Below, in pieces: positions 16,461 through 25,584 of a stretch of 64,000 bases of DNA. Each line of letters opens with the position of its first letter. The first letter of the stretch is position 1. The position numbers were made by a program, and so were the translations under genes. The notes beneath the pieces are model-generated. The model was given only the letters and a program-made list of their open reading frames with translations. It had not been told where the DNA came from and did no database searches. This stretch comes from Geosporobacter subterraneus DSM 17957 (GTDB taxonomy: Bacteria > Bacillota > Clostridia > Peptostreptococcales > Thermotaleaceae), in the NCBI RefSeq assembly GCF_900142145.1, contig NZ_FQZV01000018.1, positions 1 through 64,000 on the forward strand. The letters are read 5' to 3'.

Positions 16461-16835
16461 CTAGCGACGAGATCTTTCCCGTGCATATTCAAATACTTCC
16501 CTCACCAAATTGGCAATATGTTCATCAGCTAGCGAGTAGTATACCATCTTCCCATCTTTTCTATAGCGTGCTAAACCCAAATGATTAAGCGTTCGTAGAT
16601 GATAGGAAGCTACATTACTACTAGCACCTATAAGCTTTGCTACATCGCACACACACATCTCTGTTTTAGAAAGCGCATAAGCGATCTTAACTCTTGTATC
16701 ATCGGCTAGAGCCTTTAGTATTAAAGACATACCGTCCACACCCTCAAGTTCAGCCTGGATTTGTTGAACCTTTTCCTCATCACAGAACCAAACTTGACAA
16801 GTAATATCTTCTGAAGATTGGTTTAAATTAGCCAT
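16461..16835 (-). CDS. cadC: CadC-type ArsR-family metal repressor
   Basis: 124 residues. Winged helix with the metal site ETEMCVCDVAKL-type motif: C61 and C63 on the recognition helix plus N-terminal C13 and C18, the four-Cys CadC site for Cd/Pb/Zn. DNA-binding helix GASSNVASYHLRTLNHLGL. It should repress its own promoter and the former cadA gene. The operator is clear upstream. Confidence 0.88.
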   Translation of the reverse strand: MANLNQSSEDITCQVWFCDEEKVQQIQAELEGVDGMSLILKALADDTRVKIAYALSKTEMCVCDVAKLIGASSNVASYHLRTLNHLGLARYRKDGKMVYYSLADEHIANLVREVFEYARERSRR

Positions 16836-16868
16836 TTTATTTCCCCCTAGATTACTTATAAAAACATT

Positions 16869-16933
16869 ACAACATTACAATAATCGTTGTAATGTTGTAT
16901 TATTATGTTATCAATAAAATATTTATATGTCAA
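16869..16933 (-). promoter_or_regulatory. cadC promoter and operator
   Basis: On the minus strand TTGACA (16933-16928), a 17-base spacer and TAACAT (16910-16905) form the promoter. Immediately downstream is a perfect 12-bp inverted repeat ACAACATTACAA / TTGTAATGTTGT with a 6-base loop (16869-16898), positioned to block initiation. Confidence 0.85.
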
Positions 16934-17263
16934 CGTCTACAAAACACTTGGAAGCAGCTACCAACCTCTTACTATCCTCCGGGGAAAACTTATGGAACCT
17001 CCGGTATGGAAACGTGACAGTTAGTTTAGGCTATACTTAAATTTTTATTTGAACTTACATCTTAACCGAATAAAATTAAAAAGCTCTCCACAAAACATTG
17101 TTTGCATAAAGCACCAAATTTAATTCAGAAGGAAAAGTTTGATGTGTTGTACTCCATATGCAATTAATATCAGTTAAGTAGTTTATAGAACATAGAACAA
17201 TTGTCCCTCTCGTCCTCAGTACATCTATTTCTAAGGTGAGAATCTCACATTATAAATTTAATT
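16934..17263. other. Intergenic region near the left end of the conjugative element
   Basis: No gene seen. It separates chromosomal-type genes from the first element gene and is where a left attachment site might be expected, but it lacks the tRNA-Leu core found at 61960-62014. A short dyad GTGAGA/TCTCAC lies at 17236-17248. Confidence 0.4.
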
Positions 17264-17968
17264 TTAACGCGAGTGTGTATTTTGAAACCTATTCCGCTTT
17301 TCCTCAACAGGTATTGGACCTAATGCAATCTCTTCATAATTTGCCGTACCTTTGCTCTGGTAGGGAACAATCCCTTGTTCTGCCATGGAAGAATATCCTG
17401 TGCCACCTACAATAATGTGGTCTAAAATTTTGATCTGCAAGGGATGAAAAATATCAACCATTCTCTGTGTCATTGCTCTATCCTCCTGAGAAAAATTTTT
17501 CGATCCACCGGGATGGTTATGAGCTAAAATCATTGCATTGCAATCACAGGCAAGGGCATATTTTAATATTTCTCTTGGATAAACCGCTGTCTGGCCAATA
17601 CTTCCTTCGGACATGATTTTTGTTTCAATTATGTTATTGCCACTATCTAAAAAAGCAACCATAAATCTTTCTTTATCCTTCATGCCACCTAAAAGAGCTA
17701 AAAAATATTGGCCTGATATAGTTGATGAATTGAGTGTAATCTTCTCGTTACTTTCATAGATTTTCAAAATGTTATATGAGGCGATAAACTCATTAAGCCG
17801 CCCTATCTTTTCAAGCTGCTTCTCATTTGGCTCCATAATGTGGGGATGCTCTAAGATGTTGAAGGGGTTGTTTCCCTTTACATACTGCTGAACCTTTTTA
17901 TAGGGAAGCCCTGTTAAAGTTGTCAGTCCTTTTAAAAACTTCTCGGTATGCAGGATATCTTGTTTCAT
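17264..17968 (-). CDS. RadC-like JAB-domain protein
   Basis: 234 residues from ATG 17968. The C-terminal RadC/JAB metallo-domain contains the zinc motif HNHPGGSKNFSQED and the ILDHIIVGGTGYSSM segment. RadC-like proteins occur on many clostridial conjugative elements; their DNA role is unsettled. The start lies 1 base after the preceding stop, so the two genes are coupled. Confidence 0.85.
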   Translation of the reverse strand: MKQDILHTEKFLKGLTTLTGLPYKKVQQYVKGNNPFNILEHPHIMEPNEKQLEKIGRLNEFIASYNILKIYESNEKITLNSSTISGQYFLALLGGMKDKERFMVAFLDSGNNIIETKIMSEGSIGQTAVYPREILKYALACDCNAMILAHNHPGGSKNFSQEDRAMTQRMVDIFHPLQIKILDHIIVGGTGYSSMAEQGIVPYQSKGTANYEEIALGPIPVEEKRNRFQNTHSR

Positions 17969-17969
17969 T

Positions 17970-18218
17970 TTAGGCTCGCCCCCCTTTACCGTCAAATATC
18001 TCAATAATGGATTTAATACTTTTCAACTTCTCACAAGTCTCCAGGGGGAGGTCTACTGATTCAAGGTGAAGAAAAAAGTTTTTAATTCCCATGCTTTGAA
18101 AGCATTTATGAATTGTTTCTTTTGTATCCGAATCCAAGTCAATCAATTGAGCTAATAAATTTACACATTTTACGTACTCCATATCCTTTAACTTTTCTAA
18201 ATCCATCTGTTTTTCCAC
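17970..18218 (-). CDS. 82-residue protein coupled to radC
   Basis: Small acidic, helical, soluble protein with no motif I recognise. Its stop abuts the RadC-like start. Function unknown. Confidence 0.6.
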   Translation of the reverse strand: MEKQMDLEKLKDMEYVKCVNLLAQLIDLDSDTKETIHKCFQSMGIKNFFLHLESVDLPLETCEKLKSIKSIIEIFDGKGGRA

Positions 18219-18328
18219 CTTTCATAAAATTTAGGCCTTTAAAATATTTTCACGGTAGCAAAGTTATCAATTTTACAGTGATATGTTTCCGGAGATGGCT
18301 ACCGCTTTTAATAACCTCAAATTAGAAA

Positions 18329-19969
18329 TTAGATTTCGTCCCTACCCAGCAGGGTATACATCATCGGGCGAAATTCCCCGGACAACATTTCTTCCATAAC
18401 GCTAATTTGATCATCGGTAAAGCTGTATTCACCGGCCTGTTGCCCGGCAGTTTTACTGGTAATGGTAATATGAAGAATATACTCATAGGTAGTTGTAGTT
18501 TCATGGCTGGTCGTACAATCCCCGTTATCTACGGTTTCCGTTTCTGTATGCTCGATGGTTTCTACATAATAATCAATCAAGTTCATATCCCAAAATACAG
18601 ACTTAATCATATCTATTCGCGTGACATCAATGGTGGCAACATCCATGCCGTTTTCTTTATCCATTGCAGTTCTAACAGCAAACACGGCTATAACGTCCAT
18701 CCAGTTATCTACCCGGATATTATCTGCACTACCAGAGTAGTGAATCTCTACACTGTCTACGTAGTCATGGGACTCCTTAATGTCCTCAATTTTGATGTCA
18801 AACTCAGCATTTACCTCCTGTACCACACTGGATATGGGCGATACACCTGTGTCTTTATTCTCATTAGAAAAGAAGATGCCAAAAGGAGATTCTACCAAGG
18901 CGGCTACAGCAATGATAATTAAGAAAAGGGAAAGGACAGCACCACCTGTACCCACAAGGGCAATAAGCCCTTTAACCAGTGTAGCAGTAGCTTTTACTGC
19001 CAGCTTAATCATACGGGTTGTAAATATGGCGGCGGCTCTTGCCGCCTGTGCTGAACGATGTGCCGCTTTTATGGTTTGTGCAGTTTTGGCAGCAGCTTTA
19101 GCAGCCGCCTGAGATGTTTTTATACCTGCTTTTACTGTCTGCTTAGCGGTCTTGACTGATTTCTGTGCAGTTTTAATCGTGTCTTTAGAAACTTTTTTCA
19201 AGGTTTTCCCGCTTGTCTTAACAGAATGTTTTATAGTGCGGTGACTCGAACCGCCAATATTAGGTGAAATGTTGCGCCCTGCTACTTTCTCTGTTGGTGA
19301 TTTGAAAATGGAATTCTGAATAGCCTGTATAGGTTTAATTTCTGGTGTCTGAATATTTTTTGATTCTACCGCCTGCATTTCTTTGTTTCGGATAAAACGT
19401 AGCCTCCTCCGACCCTTAATAAATCGCTGCTTAGCCAATTCGTTTGGCTTAGATAGAGTATATTTTTGCTTTACGGTTCCTTCTGCTTTTGATTGGACAA
19501 CTTTATATTGCACTGATTGCTTTGCTTGTATAGGAATATCATTCTGTTTAGACACTTTCGTAGCTTTGGTTGAGACTGCTTCCTTTCCTTTCGGGGAAAC
19601 ATTACTCTGATGTGTTTTAGGATTAGGGGTTTCAGAGTGCAAAGGTTGTTTTGGTGTGTATTCGCCAGAAGTATCGGTGCTATGAACGCCTGTATCTACA
19701 CTACGCCGCTCCTTTATTTTCTGTACAATCTTTTTTCCCTGATAGTCTATAACATAACCAGCTTCGTTGACCAAGGTTTCCGCACCTTTTTTTATCTTAT
19801 CTTCTGCATACCCCACAGAACTGTCATAATCCTGTCGCTGTGTCTGTTCAGCCTGTTTCTTAGTACGGATAAAGGCGTTTTTTGCTCTGTAGGAAACATC
19901 CGCAGCTTTATCCAGCATCTTAATATCTTTAATAGTAGATTTAGTTTTTATTTCTTTCAATGAGCGCAC
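18329..19969 (-). CDS. Conjugative-element membrane protein lacking its hydrolase domain
   Basis: 546 residues: a long basic Lys/Ala-rich region (repeats such as KTAQKSVKTAKQTVK), one strong membrane helix (about 340-365), and an external domain ending at SFTDDQISVMEEMLSGEFRP. This matches the CD1108-type mobile-element family, whose members normally continue into an NlpC/P60 peptidoglycan hydrolase that opens the wall for DNA transfer. Here the protein stops about where that domain would begin, so it looks C-terminally truncated by deletion. Confidence 0.7.
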   Translation of the reverse strand: MRSLKEIKTKSTIKDIKMLDKAADVSYRAKNAFIRTKKQAEQTQRQDYDSSVGYAEDKIKKGAETLVNEAGYVIDYQGKKIVQKIKERRSVDTGVHSTDTSGEYTPKQPLHSETPNPKTHQSNVSPKGKEAVSTKATKVSKQNDIPIQAKQSVQYKVVQSKAEGTVKQKYTLSKPNELAKQRFIKGRRRLRFIRNKEMQAVESKNIQTPEIKPIQAIQNSIFKSPTEKVAGRNISPNIGGSSHRTIKHSVKTSGKTLKKVSKDTIKTAQKSVKTAKQTVKAGIKTSQAAAKAAAKTAQTIKAAHRSAQAARAAAIFTTRMIKLAVKATATLVKGLIALVGTGGAVLSLFLIIIAVAALVESPFGIFFSNENKDTGVSPISSVVQEVNAEFDIKIEDIKESHDYVDSVEIHYSGSADNIRVDNWMDVIAVFAVRTAMDKENGMDVATIDVTRIDMIKSVFWDMNLIDYYVETIEHTETETVDNGDCTTSHETTTTYEYILHITITSKTAGQQAGEYSFTDDQISVMEEMLSGEFRPMMYTLLGRDEI

Positions 19970-19993
19970 CTCCTTTCAGGGTATCCCTAACTG

Positions 19994-20398
19994 CTACCGC
20001 ACTTTTTGAAAACCAGGTGTAATACGCTTTATGTTCCTGCAATATTCAGGATAGCGCAGTCGGATAGCTTCAAAAAAGTATGGTGCAAAACTACAGTCAA
20101 ATAATTCATGAGGGGAGGAGCGATTTTCTTTTCCATCCTCTGTAAAACCATTCCAGAGATTAAAAGCAAGGCGGCACAATCGAAGCGTACTGCCCGTTTG
20201 CCATGCAGATGAAAGCCCCTCCAGGTTAATCCCATCGTTTTTGAAGTCAAAAAGGTTTTGGATATGGCTTCTTGTTTCTGAGCTGATTCCCATAGTATAA
20301 AAAAACGCCCGATGATAGGCGTCGTCATTGTAGGTTTTGGCCAGCATTTCATAATAGAAAGCCTTATGCTCTTTGTCTTTAAACCTGATATTTTCCAT
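19994..20398 (-). CDS. DUF6075-type conjugative element protein
   Basis: 134 residues with the family pattern FKDKEHKAFYYEML, AFFYTMGISSETRSHI, LCRLAFNLWNGF and EAIRLRYPEYCR. It lies between virB4 and the CD1108-type gene, its usual place in clostridial elements. Function unknown. Confidence 0.75.
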   Translation of the reverse strand: MENIRFKDKEHKAFYYEMLAKTYNDDAYHRAFFYTMGISSETRSHIQNLFDFKNDGINLEGLSSAWQTGSTLRLCRLAFNLWNGFTEDGKENRSSPHELFDCSFAPYFFEAIRLRYPEYCRNIKRITPGFQKVR

Positions 20399-20475
20399 TT
20401 TGAGTGCCTCCTTTATATGATGAATGAACGGCTGACTAAGGTACAGTCAGCCGTTGTTTAGTTAAACATGGTGTA

Positions 20476-22806
20476 TTACCCTTGTTCCCCGGGTTTGGTA
20501 GTCATCAAACGATAAAGCTTGGTATTTCGCGGGAATTGGTCGATGAAGGGTACAAGGGAACTTCCTACCTTAATTAGACCATTACCCGCATCCACATTTG
20601 TAATGTAAGAAAGCTGAAGGTCGGAAATGTTCAAAAGCTTTGCAAGTTCCATGCGGTCAGTACTGGCTTGATTAAGCATAACAATGAATTCGGAATTGGC
20701 CAGCATAGTACGGGCTGTATGGCTCTGCAAGAGGTCATCTACGTTTTGCGTGATACCTGTACAAAAAGCACCGTACTTTCTGACACGTTTCCAAAGTGTA
20801 AACAAGAAGTTGGCACTGTATTCATGCTGAAACAACAGGTATATTTCATCAATGATAATAAAGGTATTTTTACCCTTTGCCCGGTTTTGTGTGATGCGGT
20901 TTAGGATACTGTCTAATACAACTAACATTCCAATAGGCAGTAATTGCTTGCCTAAATCCAGGATATCGTAGCAGATAAGACGGTTATTTACATCCACATT
21001 GGTCGGCTTGGCAAAAGTATTTAGACTGCCGCTTGTGAATAGCTCAATAGCAAGGGCAATTTCCTGCGCCTCCGGTTCATCCTGTTTTAAAAGTTCTGCA
21101 TGAAAGTCCTGCAAGGTAGGTGGATTATCTTTAAAATTGCTTTGCAGATACTTTCTATAAACACTTGCAGTACATCGGTCAATCAGGGATTTCTGCTTTG
21201 CTCCAAGGTTCTGCCCTCCAATAAGCTGCTCACACAAGGATAGTACAAATTCAGATTTTAAAATAACGGGGTTTGCACCGTCTCCATAATCCTTACTCAT
21301 GTCCATTGCATTGATATGATTTTGAGAGGTCGCGGAAATATGGATAATCTCGCCACCCATCGCTTTTACAAGAGAGGAATATTCTCTTTCTGGATCAATA
21401 AGGATAATATCGTCATTACTTGAAAGCATCTGATTTACGATTTCCCTCTTGGCTGTAAAGCTCTTGCCAGAACCGGAAACACCGAGGATAAAGGAGTTAC
21501 CATTTAACAGGTGCTTGCGATTGGCGATAATCATGTTTTTACTTATAACGTTCTGCCCATAGTAAATGCCGCCGCTGTGGGAGATCTCCTGAGCGCGGAA
21601 CGGAATAAAAACCGCCGTGCTTTCTGTGGTCAGCGTACGGATAGCATTGATTTTTCGCAGTCCATATGGAAGTACCGTATTCAGGCCATCCATCTGCTGA
21701 TAGGTCAGGGTGGAGAATTGACAAAGGTGCTTTCGTGCCGTGGTAAGCAGGGTTTCGGTATCGCTGTCGAGCTGTTCCTTGCTATCTGCTATATGCACCA
21801 TCGTCAAGACAGCAAACATCATGCGCTGGTCACGGGTAGTTAGGTCATCTAAGAATTCCTTGCTCTCCTTGCGCTGCTGCTCCATATCGTAGGGCACAAC
21901 AGCAGAGAAGTTATTGCTTTGATTTTGTCGTCTCTGCCAGTTGGTAATGTTGGTTTCTACACCTAACAGTCGATTTTCAACCTCCCGGACGGCTTCATCA
22001 GTGGGGATAGGGATAATGTCAAGGGATAACATCATATTACGGTTTAGGTCGCACAGTTCGGATACCATACTATCCTTAATGTAGCTTGCAAACTCCCTAA
22101 GAAAGATAACACGCCCATATTTACTACCCATGCGAAAGTGATCCTTTTCAAATTCAAAGGTATCAGGGCAAATATAATCCTTGAAATCGTGTCCTTTCTT
22201 CATGGTATTGGACAGGTCAAAATGAAAATCCGTTTCCTCACCGGCACGAAAAAAGTCATAAAAGATTCTAAGACGGTCGAGGGCATCCAGCTCCACACAT
22301 TTTGAACCTAAGTGGGAAAAGTGAGTAATCAGGTCAGTGCCGATTCTGGAAAAGTAGTTTCGTGCTTCCTCAATATTTTTCTTCATCACCGACACAGTAA
22401 CATATTTGTCCTGCAGGATGCTATTGGCACCTATAGCCTTATCTAAAAGCATCTGATTGTATTCCCTGCGATACTCATCCAGTCCGTCATCTTTTAATGG
22501 AATTAAAATGGAGCTTTCAAAATCCGCTTTGTTTAATCGGCGGTTATTTATTGTGATTTTCGTAGTGGCTCCACTGTCAAAGGAATTAAGAAGTTCCGAG
22601 TATGTCAAGAACATCGCTTCTTTATCTTCCTTAGAGGCTACCGCATAATTGATATCTTCAAAGCGATAGGACTTGGAAAATTTGTTCCCAACACAAAAAA
22701 TCCCATCCGGCCAGATGGTTCGGATAGGGATTACCTGCTGTACACCTTTAGGAACTACGAACTTTTCCTTGTCCTGCTTCATGATTTTTTGAAGAGTCTT
22801 AATCAT
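20476..22806 (-). CDS. virB4: VirB4-type secretion ATPase
   Basis: 776 residues. Walker A GVSGSGKSF at about 441, DPEREYSSLVKAMGGEI, Walker B IIDEIYLLFQHE, and the C-terminal RKYGAFCTGITQNVDDLL segment typical of VirB4/TraE ATPases. It powers the type IV secretion channel at the membrane. It overlaps the PrgI-like gene by 8 bases. Confidence 0.93.
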   Translation of the reverse strand: MIKTLQKIMKQDKEKFVVPKGVQQVIPIRTIWPDGIFCVGNKFSKSYRFEDINYAVASKEDKEAMFLTYSELLNSFDSGATTKITINNRRLNKADFESSILIPLKDDGLDEYRREYNQMLLDKAIGANSILQDKYVTVSVMKKNIEEARNYFSRIGTDLITHFSHLGSKCVELDALDRLRIFYDFFRAGEETDFHFDLSNTMKKGHDFKDYICPDTFEFEKDHFRMGSKYGRVIFLREFASYIKDSMVSELCDLNRNMMLSLDIIPIPTDEAVREVENRLLGVETNITNWQRRQNQSNNFSAVVPYDMEQQRKESKEFLDDLTTRDQRMMFAVLTMVHIADSKEQLDSDTETLLTTARKHLCQFSTLTYQQMDGLNTVLPYGLRKINAIRTLTTESTAVFIPFRAQEISHSGGIYYGQNVISKNMIIANRKHLLNGNSFILGVSGSGKSFTAKREIVNQMLSSNDDIILIDPEREYSSLVKAMGGEIIHISATSQNHINAMDMSKDYGDGANPVILKSEFVLSLCEQLIGGQNLGAKQKSLIDRCTASVYRKYLQSNFKDNPPTLQDFHAELLKQDEPEAQEIALAIELFTSGSLNTFAKPTNVDVNNRLICYDILDLGKQLLPIGMLVVLDSILNRITQNRAKGKNTFIIIDEIYLLFQHEYSANFLFTLWKRVRKYGAFCTGITQNVDDLLQSHTARTMLANSEFIVMLNQASTDRMELAKLLNISDLQLSYITNVDAGNGLIKVGSSLVPFIDQFPRNTKLYRLMTTKPGEQG

Positions 22807-23170
22807 GGCGTTTCAATTCCTCCTTTTCATGATTAGCAATAGTATTTTTAAGTGCTTCATAGTAGACGTTAGTTGGATAAAAGGTCAGCTTTTTAGGAAT
22901 AAGAAACTCTGATTTTATATACGCCCATAAAAACTGCTCCGCAGTCATGCCGTGGTATTTAATAAAGCCCAAGGCCGCAAAGGGAGCTGCCCCTAAAACG
23001 CACATCCAGCTTACGGTTTCCGTGCCGAAGAAATCCCGAAGGCCAAAGTAGATACCCACGGCAATAACAACAGCCAAGACAGAAAAAATGAACTGCCGCA
23101 TAGACAGTCCAAAAAACAAACTTTCTGTATAATCACGGATTTCTCTGTTTATTTTAACTTCCAAATTCAA
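22799..23170 (-). CDS. PrgI-type membrane protein
   Basis: 123 residues: FFGLSMRQFIFSVLAV begins a pair of membrane helices (about 25-75), followed by a cytosolic tail with EQFLWAYIKSEFLIPKKL. PrgI proteins sit directly before VirB4 in Gram-positive conjugation operons, like a VirB3 counterpart. Confidence 0.85.
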   Translation of the reverse strand: MNLEVKINREIRDYTESLFFGLSMRQFIFSVLAVVIAVGIYFGLRDFFGTETVSWMCVLGAAPFAALGFIKYHGMTAEQFLWAYIKSEFLIPKKLTFYPTNVYYEALKNTIANHEKEELKRHD

Positions 23171-23224
23171 TCACCTCCAAATAAAAATAACGCCCCACAA
23201 AGAAGCGCTATTAGGTTACTTAAC

Positions 23225-23422
23225 CTATCGTACCTGTTGATTTTTTCTGTTCTTTAATTTATCCCTTTGTATCCTGACTACCAATTCATCAACTTTATGG
23301 TTTTGTGCAATAAATGCTTCATCCTGATTGAGGGGAATGCCCTTTTTTAGGGCTTCAACTGCAAGTTTATCGAGTTTTTCCCTCTCTATCTCCAACTTTT
23401 TATTAAAGCTTAAATTTTTCAT
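23225..23422 (-). CDS. Small helical protein resembling Spo0E-type phosphatases
   Basis: 65 residues with two helices: IEREKLDKLAVEALKKG, then AQNHKVDELVVRIQRDK. The layout and the conserved Asp (VDELV) resemble Spo0E aspartyl-phosphate phosphatases (signature SQELDxLI), which remove phosphate from Spo0A and block sporulation. The Ser is Gln here, so activity is uncertain. AGGAGG precedes the start. Confidence 0.5.
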   Translation of the reverse strand: MKNLSFNKKLEIEREKLDKLAVEALKKGIPLNQDEAFIAQNHKVDELVVRIQRDKLKNRKNQQVR

Positions 23423-23521
23423 ACTGAACCTCCTTAGCTTTATTCAGTGTCGGTATGCTTAAATTTCTCATTTCCATGGGCTATATTGATTCAACTTCCG
23501 GATTAAAATGACACTTCACTT

Positions 23522-23549
23522 TTTATACATTTGCGCCGAATGATATAAT
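23522..23549 (+). promoter_or_regulatory. Promoter of the only plus-strand gene in the element
   Basis: TATAAT at 23544-23549 with a weak -35 (TTTATA at 23522) and a 16-base spacer. Confidence 0.4.
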
Positions 23550-23594
23550 AGGAATAAATAGGAATAAAACGTCGTGTAGAAAGGAGTGTTCATT

Positions 23595-24005
23595 ATGGCA
23601 ATCGGAGCAATTGTTTCTCTCTGTCTTACTGTGGGGTTGTTTATTCTCTCTTTTGTATTCAAAGTAGCCGGAAAGCTTAGGCTGACGATTCCCGTCATTT
23701 GCTTCCTGCTGTTCAGTACCGTGCTGAACGAGTGGACAGAACAACATGAGACTTTAGCTTCCATCATTCTTATATCGCTGTTTGGTTTGACCGTGTTAAG
23801 CTGGGTTATATCGCTTATAAAAGTGATACGACGCAAACGTGATGAGAAATACCTTGAAGATGATGTCGCATGGCAAATCCGACGGGCAAGAGAGATAGGC
23901 ATACCCCTTAATAGTATTCGATTTAATGAGCATGGGGATTTGCTTGATCCAAGAACAGGGAAACCTGTTGTTTACGGGGAGGGTGCTCCGTTCAAGGATA
24001 TATGA
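23595..24005 (+). CDS. Plus-strand small membrane protein
   Basis: 136 residues from ATG 23595 (AAGGAG upstream). Two or three hydrophobic helices in the first 80 residues, then a basic cytosolic domain (RRARE, IGIPLNSIRFNEHGDLLDP). It is the only gene transcribed against the transfer operon, with its own promoter and terminator. No family recognised; immunity or regulation roles would be guesses. Confidence 0.7.
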   Translation: MAIGAIVSLCLTVGLFILSFVFKVAGKLRLTIPVICFLLFSTVLNEWTEQHETLASIILISLFGLTVLSWVISLIKVIRRKRDEKYLEDDVAWQIRRAREIGIPLNSIRFNEHGDLLDPRTGKPVVYGEGAPFKDI

Positions 24006-24040
24006 GGATACCGGATTTTCGTGTCCGGTATCCTTTTATA
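24003..24040 (+). terminator. Terminator of the plus-strand gene
   Basis: GGATACCGGA pairs with TCCGGTATCC around ttttcgtg, followed by TTTTATA. It overlaps the end of the convergent gene at 24036. Confidence 0.8.
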
Positions 24041-24875
24041 ATCCCATCATCTCCCGCACTACACGGTCTGACATTTTAACTGCCCCCACAAGTACGAGCA
24101 TGTTGAATATCAGCTCCCCTATATAGGCCCATACCATTGTAACGACGCTGGCATTCGTGTCCACTACAGGCGGTGAAGATGCAAAAACTGAAAAAATCAC
24201 GCAGGCCAGGATGATAATGGCACCTTCCAGACATACAGCAGCATAGCCTTTTAAAAAAGCTTTACCAATGCTTTGGCTTGGCTCTCCGGCAAAGGAGGCC
24301 AACGGAACGGGAGCGATGGCAGTGTACAGGTAGAGTTTAAAAAACCTTCCGTACACCGACATGATCATGATGAAAGACAGCACTGTGATGAATAGACTTC
24401 CGATGAGCGTTACAGCCCACAGTGGGATGCTATCCCCAAAGCTGCAATCTTCAATGGCTCGCACAATAGTGTCAGGCAATACAGATTCAGTTGTTGTTCC
24501 AAAACCTGCACTGTTCATAATTGTGGAGATAATCCCCTGAGCGATATTAAACAGCGCCATCATCAATTCCAGCCCATAAGTTACGACACCCTTTGCCAGG
24601 GCAAACCGTATGAATAGCTTCAGGGCATGCTCAGGTCTTTTGATTTCTGCAAAACTGCCACAGGTCTTGACTACACCGATGACGAAAAACAGTACCAGCA
24701 AGGCAAGGCCGATAGCCTGCAGTGCTCCGTGTATATCAACAATGACGTTCCAGATGCCCCCGCCTTTAAATTCCGTGGGAGATTGGGTTACAAGCTGCCA
24801 GATTTCAGCCAGCTTGTTGTTCCATGTTTGAAGAGCGTTATTGAGGTTGTCGATTACCCAGTTGCCACTTGACAT
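24036..24875 (-). CDS. VirB6/TrbL-like channel protein
   Basis: 279 residues, about six membrane helices, an N-terminal amphipathic stretch (NLNNALQTWNNKLAEIW) and a central YLYTAIAPVPLASFAG loop typical of TrbL/VirB6-like proteins of clostridial elements. It forms part of the inner-membrane channel of the transfer machine. Genes for Maff2 and VirD4 follow upstream. Confidence 0.82.
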   Translation of the reverse strand: MSSGNWVIDNLNNALQTWNNKLAEIWQLVTQSPTEFKGGGIWNVIVDIHGALQAIGLALLVLFFVIGVVKTCGSFAEIKRPEHALKLFIRFALAKGVVTYGLELMMALFNIAQGIISTIMNSAGFGTTTESVLPDTIVRAIEDCSFGDSIPLWAVTLIGSLFITVLSFIMIMSVYGRFFKLYLYTAIAPVPLASFAGEPSQSIGKAFLKGYAAVCLEGAIIILACVIFSVFASSPPVVDTNASVVTMVWAYIGELIFNMLVLVGAVKMSDRVVREMMGL

Positions 24876-24939
24876 TGCAGAATCACCTCATTTCCAGGAC
24901 AAAGCCCACGCATAAAGCGCGGGCTCGCCTTTGTAATCG

Positions 24940-25167
24940 TTACCGACATGGTTCATACCTGTGTGGCATTTTGTCTTTGATGATGCCATATTTATCATCA
25001 ACATAAAATTTGTTGACAAACGGATTGTAGATTGCATGACACTTGACACCGTTATATTCAGCAAGATAATCATTGTCACCCAATCGCTTGAGGATGGTAG
25101 CTTCCCGCAACTCACCATCCAGTGAATGAATGTACATTTTTTCATTTATGGGAAATTTGTTAAACAC
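24940..25167 (-). CDS. 75-residue conserved element protein
   Basis: GTG 25167 is preferred because AGGAGG precedes it. Small soluble protein with beta-rich character (YLAEYNGVKCHAIYNPFVNKF). It sits between the Maff2-type and VirB6-like genes as in related elements. Function unknown. Confidence 0.6.
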   Translation of the reverse strand: MFNKFPINEKMYIHSLDGELREATILKRLGDNDYLAEYNGVKCHAIYNPFVNKFYVDDKYGIIKDKMPHRYEPCR

Positions 25168-25259
25168 TGTAATCAACCTCCTGTAATGAGCGACAGAATT
25201 TTTTTGAATTGGAGAACAGACATATACCGGTCTGTTCTCCTTAAGTGTGAGGTGCCTCA

Positions 25260-25565
25260 TTAGCCTGTAATGAGATTTAGAATTTCTTTTGCAAAGGTAA
25301 TAATTACACCGCCAGCAAGGGTCAGAAAGCCGTTTGCCCTTTGAGATGGGTCGTGGGATTTGAGGGATAAGCCAATCTGCACGATACCAAAGCCCAAGAG
25401 GATCATACCAATAGCTCGAATCAACCCGAATATAAAGTCAGATAGGTTATTGACAACTGTCAAGGGGTCATTTGCAGCATAGGCAGGTGCAACAAAGAAG
25501 GTACTCATCAGCGCCAGTACACAGTAAATAGTAAACACTTTTTTAGTTCTTTTAGTCATTTTCAT
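25260..25565 (-). CDS. Maff2-type small membrane protein
   Basis: 101 residues: signal-like N-terminus ending in AYAAND, then two hydrophobic helices with FGIVQIGLSLKSHDPSQRANG between them. The layout is that of VirB2-like pilins; Maff2 proteins lie next to VirD4 in Tn1549-type elements. A pilin-like or channel role is inference. Confidence 0.8.
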   Translation of the reverse strand: MKMTKRTKKVFTIYCVLALMSTFFVAPAYAANDPLTVVNNLSDFIFGLIRAIGMILLGFGIVQIGLSLKSHDPSQRANGFLTLAGGVIITFAKEILNLITG

Positions 25566-25584
25566 AATACCTCCATATATTTTT

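Noticed and set aside
16980..17015. CCTCCGGTATGGAAACGTG resembling a tRNA-Leu variable arm, as a left attachment site
   Set aside because: No T-arm, acceptor or CCA follows, and the core at 61960-62014 does not match it.
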